Below the pieces are notes generated by a model that made no database searches, had not been told where the DNA came from, and saw only the letters and a program-made list of their open reading frames with translations. 7,756 bases of DNA from Rhizobiaceae bacterium (lineage in GTDB: Bacteria; Pseudomonadota; Alphaproteobacteria; Rhizobiales; Rhizobiaceae), in NCBI GenBank assembly GCA_028865845.1, contig JAGWJK010000172.1, positions 1-7,756 of the forward strand, written 5' to 3'. Of this stretch, positions 7,013 to 7,756 are shown piece after piece. A program made the position numbers and the translations under genes. The number at the start of each line of letters is the position of its first letter. The stretch's first letter is position 1.

Positions 7013-7060
7013 CTGGATTCCATATCCGGGAGATGCGCACTGATGACGGAGACGAACACC

Positions 7061-7756
7061 ATGTTGACAATCGCGCTCGTTGATGACGACCGCAATATCC
7101 TGACTTCCGTTTCCATCGCGTTGGAAGCCGAAGGGTATAAGGTCGAGACCTATACGGATGGCGCCTCGGCGCTGGACGGGCTGCTCGCCCGGCCGCCGCA
7201 GCTCGCGATCTTCGACATCAAGATGCCCCGCATGGACGGCATGGAGCTTCTGCGCCGCCTGCGGCAGAAGTCCGATCTGCCGGTGATTTTCCTGACCTCG
7301 AAGGATGAAGAGATCGACGAGCTCTTCGGCCTGAAGATGGGCGCTGACGACTTCATCACCAAGCCGTTTTCCCAGCGCCTGCTGGTCGAGCGTGTCAAGG
7401 CCGTGCTTCGCCGCGCCTCGGCCCGCGAAGCCGCCGCAACCGGCGGAAGCAGCAGCGCCGCACCGAAGCCCGGCGTCACACAGGCTGCGCGCTCGCTGGA
7501 ACGCGGACAGCTGGTCATGGACCAGGAACGCCATACCTGCACCTGGAAGGGCGAGCCGGTGACGCTCACCGTAACCGAGTTCCTCATCCTGCATTCCCTG
7601 GCGCAACGCCCGGGTGTGGTGAAGAGCCGCGACGCGCTGATGGATGCTGCCTATGACGAGCAGGTCTATGTCGACGACCGCACGATCGACAGCCACATCA
7701 AGCGGCTTCGCAAGAAATTCAAGATGGTCGACCTCGATTTTGATATGATCGAAACG
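7061..7756 (+). CDS. chvI: ChvI, OmpR-type response regulator (3' end cut off)
   Basis: ChvI is the DNA-binding partner of the sensor kinase ChvG (ExoS in Sinorhizobium). This system is conserved in Rhizobiales, responds to acid and envelope conditions, and is needed for symbiosis or virulence. The receiver domain (about 1-115) has the acidic pair in LVDDDRN, the phosphorylated Asp52 in [11 protein letters not shown], Thr79 and Lys101 in ITKPF. A flexible Ala/Gly/Ser/Pro linker (about 125-145) leads to the winged-helix domain with [10 protein letters not shown] and [17 protein letters not shown]. The visible 232 residues lack only the last few of a protein about 240 long. I chose the ATG at 7061 (GGAG at 7048-7051) because it puts the phosphorylated residue at position 52, as in Sinorhizobium ChvI. 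An in-frame ATG at 7043 would add MTETNT and is a real alternative. chvG is expected just outside the window. Confidence 0.96.
   Translation, partial: MLTIALVDDDRNILTSVSIALEAEGYKVETYTDGASALDGLLARPPQLAIFDIKMPRMDGMELLRRLRQKSDLPVIFLTSKDEEIDELFGLKMGADDFITKPFSQRLLVERVKAVLRRASAREAAATGGSSSAAPKPGVTQAARSLERGQLVMDQERHTCTWKGEPVTLTVTEFLILHSLAQRPGVVKSRDALMDAAYDEQVYVDDRTIDSHIKRLRKKFKMVDLDFDMIET

Larger units (their letters stand above)
6710..7060. other. Divergent pckA/chvI control region
   Basis: This 351-base gap separates divergently read pckA and chvI. The section 6781-6860 holds 17 G or C in 80 bases (about 21%), sharply below the GC-rich flanking genes. It contains the paired operator candidate, a perfect palindrome ATGATATCAT (6805-6814), promoter candidates on both strands and a hairpin near chvI. 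A reading frame in phase with chvI is open from an ATG at 6905, but codon use there is unlike the genes around it and no ribosome binding site precedes it. Confidence 0.7.

Noticed and set aside
6980..7696. Minus-strand open frame (238 codons) opposite chvI
   Set aside because: It is antisense to a clear OmpR-type regulator and shows no domain of its own.
1..7756. Possible novel defence, mobile or biosynthetic system
   Set aside because: All eight genes belong to well-known families. No integrase, transposase, tRNA attachment site, CRISPR array or compositional island among the genes is visible.

Overview
The window is a stretch of ordinary chromosomal housekeeping DNA from an alphaproteobacterium of the order Rhizobiales, most likely Rhizobium or a close relative. 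Supporting signs are the high-GC codon use, the gene order hisA-hisF-hisE-coaA, an ATP-type pckA divergent from chvI (an arrangement known from Sinorhizobium/Rhizobium), ChvI, PckA and HisF sequences of rhizobial type, and intergenic palindromes like those scattered through rhizobial genomes. The species assignment is inference.

Layout: (1) 1-3407, plus strand: the 3' part of hisA, then hisF, hisE, coaA and a PhzF-family isomerase/epimerase gene. They are packed as one transcription unit: three of the four junctions are 4-base ATGA stop/start overlaps and the fourth is a 6-base gap. (2) 3417-4742, minus strand: alkB (alkylation repair dioxygenase) and, upstream of it, arfB (GGQ-type ribosome-rescue hydrolase). 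A 127-base nested palindromic repeat separates the two. The phzF-like gene and alkB converge with only 9 bases between their stop codons. (3) 4743-5098: a gene-free gap of 356 bases holding two ~50-base hairpin units in inverted orientation around a 147-base core. (4) 5099-6709, minus strand: complete pckA. (5) 6710-7060: a divergent, AT-rich regulatory region with a paired LacI-type operator candidate, a good sigma-70-type promoter candidate for chvI and a hairpin in the chvI leader. (6) 7061 to the end: chvI, encoding an OmpR-type response regulator, cut off just before its last residues.

How the genes work together: hisA, hisF and hisE are consecutive or near-consecutive steps of histidine synthesis. 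HisF, with HisH encoded outside the window, joins this pathway to purine salvage through AICAR. coaA commits pantothenate to coenzyme A and is a passenger in the his operon. PckA makes phosphoenolpyruvate from oxaloacetate during growth on C4-dicarboxylates. ChvI is the response regulator of the ChvG/ChvI envelope and acid-stress system needed for symbiosis or virulence in this order.

I found no mobile gene module, CRISPR array, toxin-antitoxin pair, RNA gene or novel multigene system. The least explained parts are non-coding: the two repeat elements and the pckA-chvI control region.
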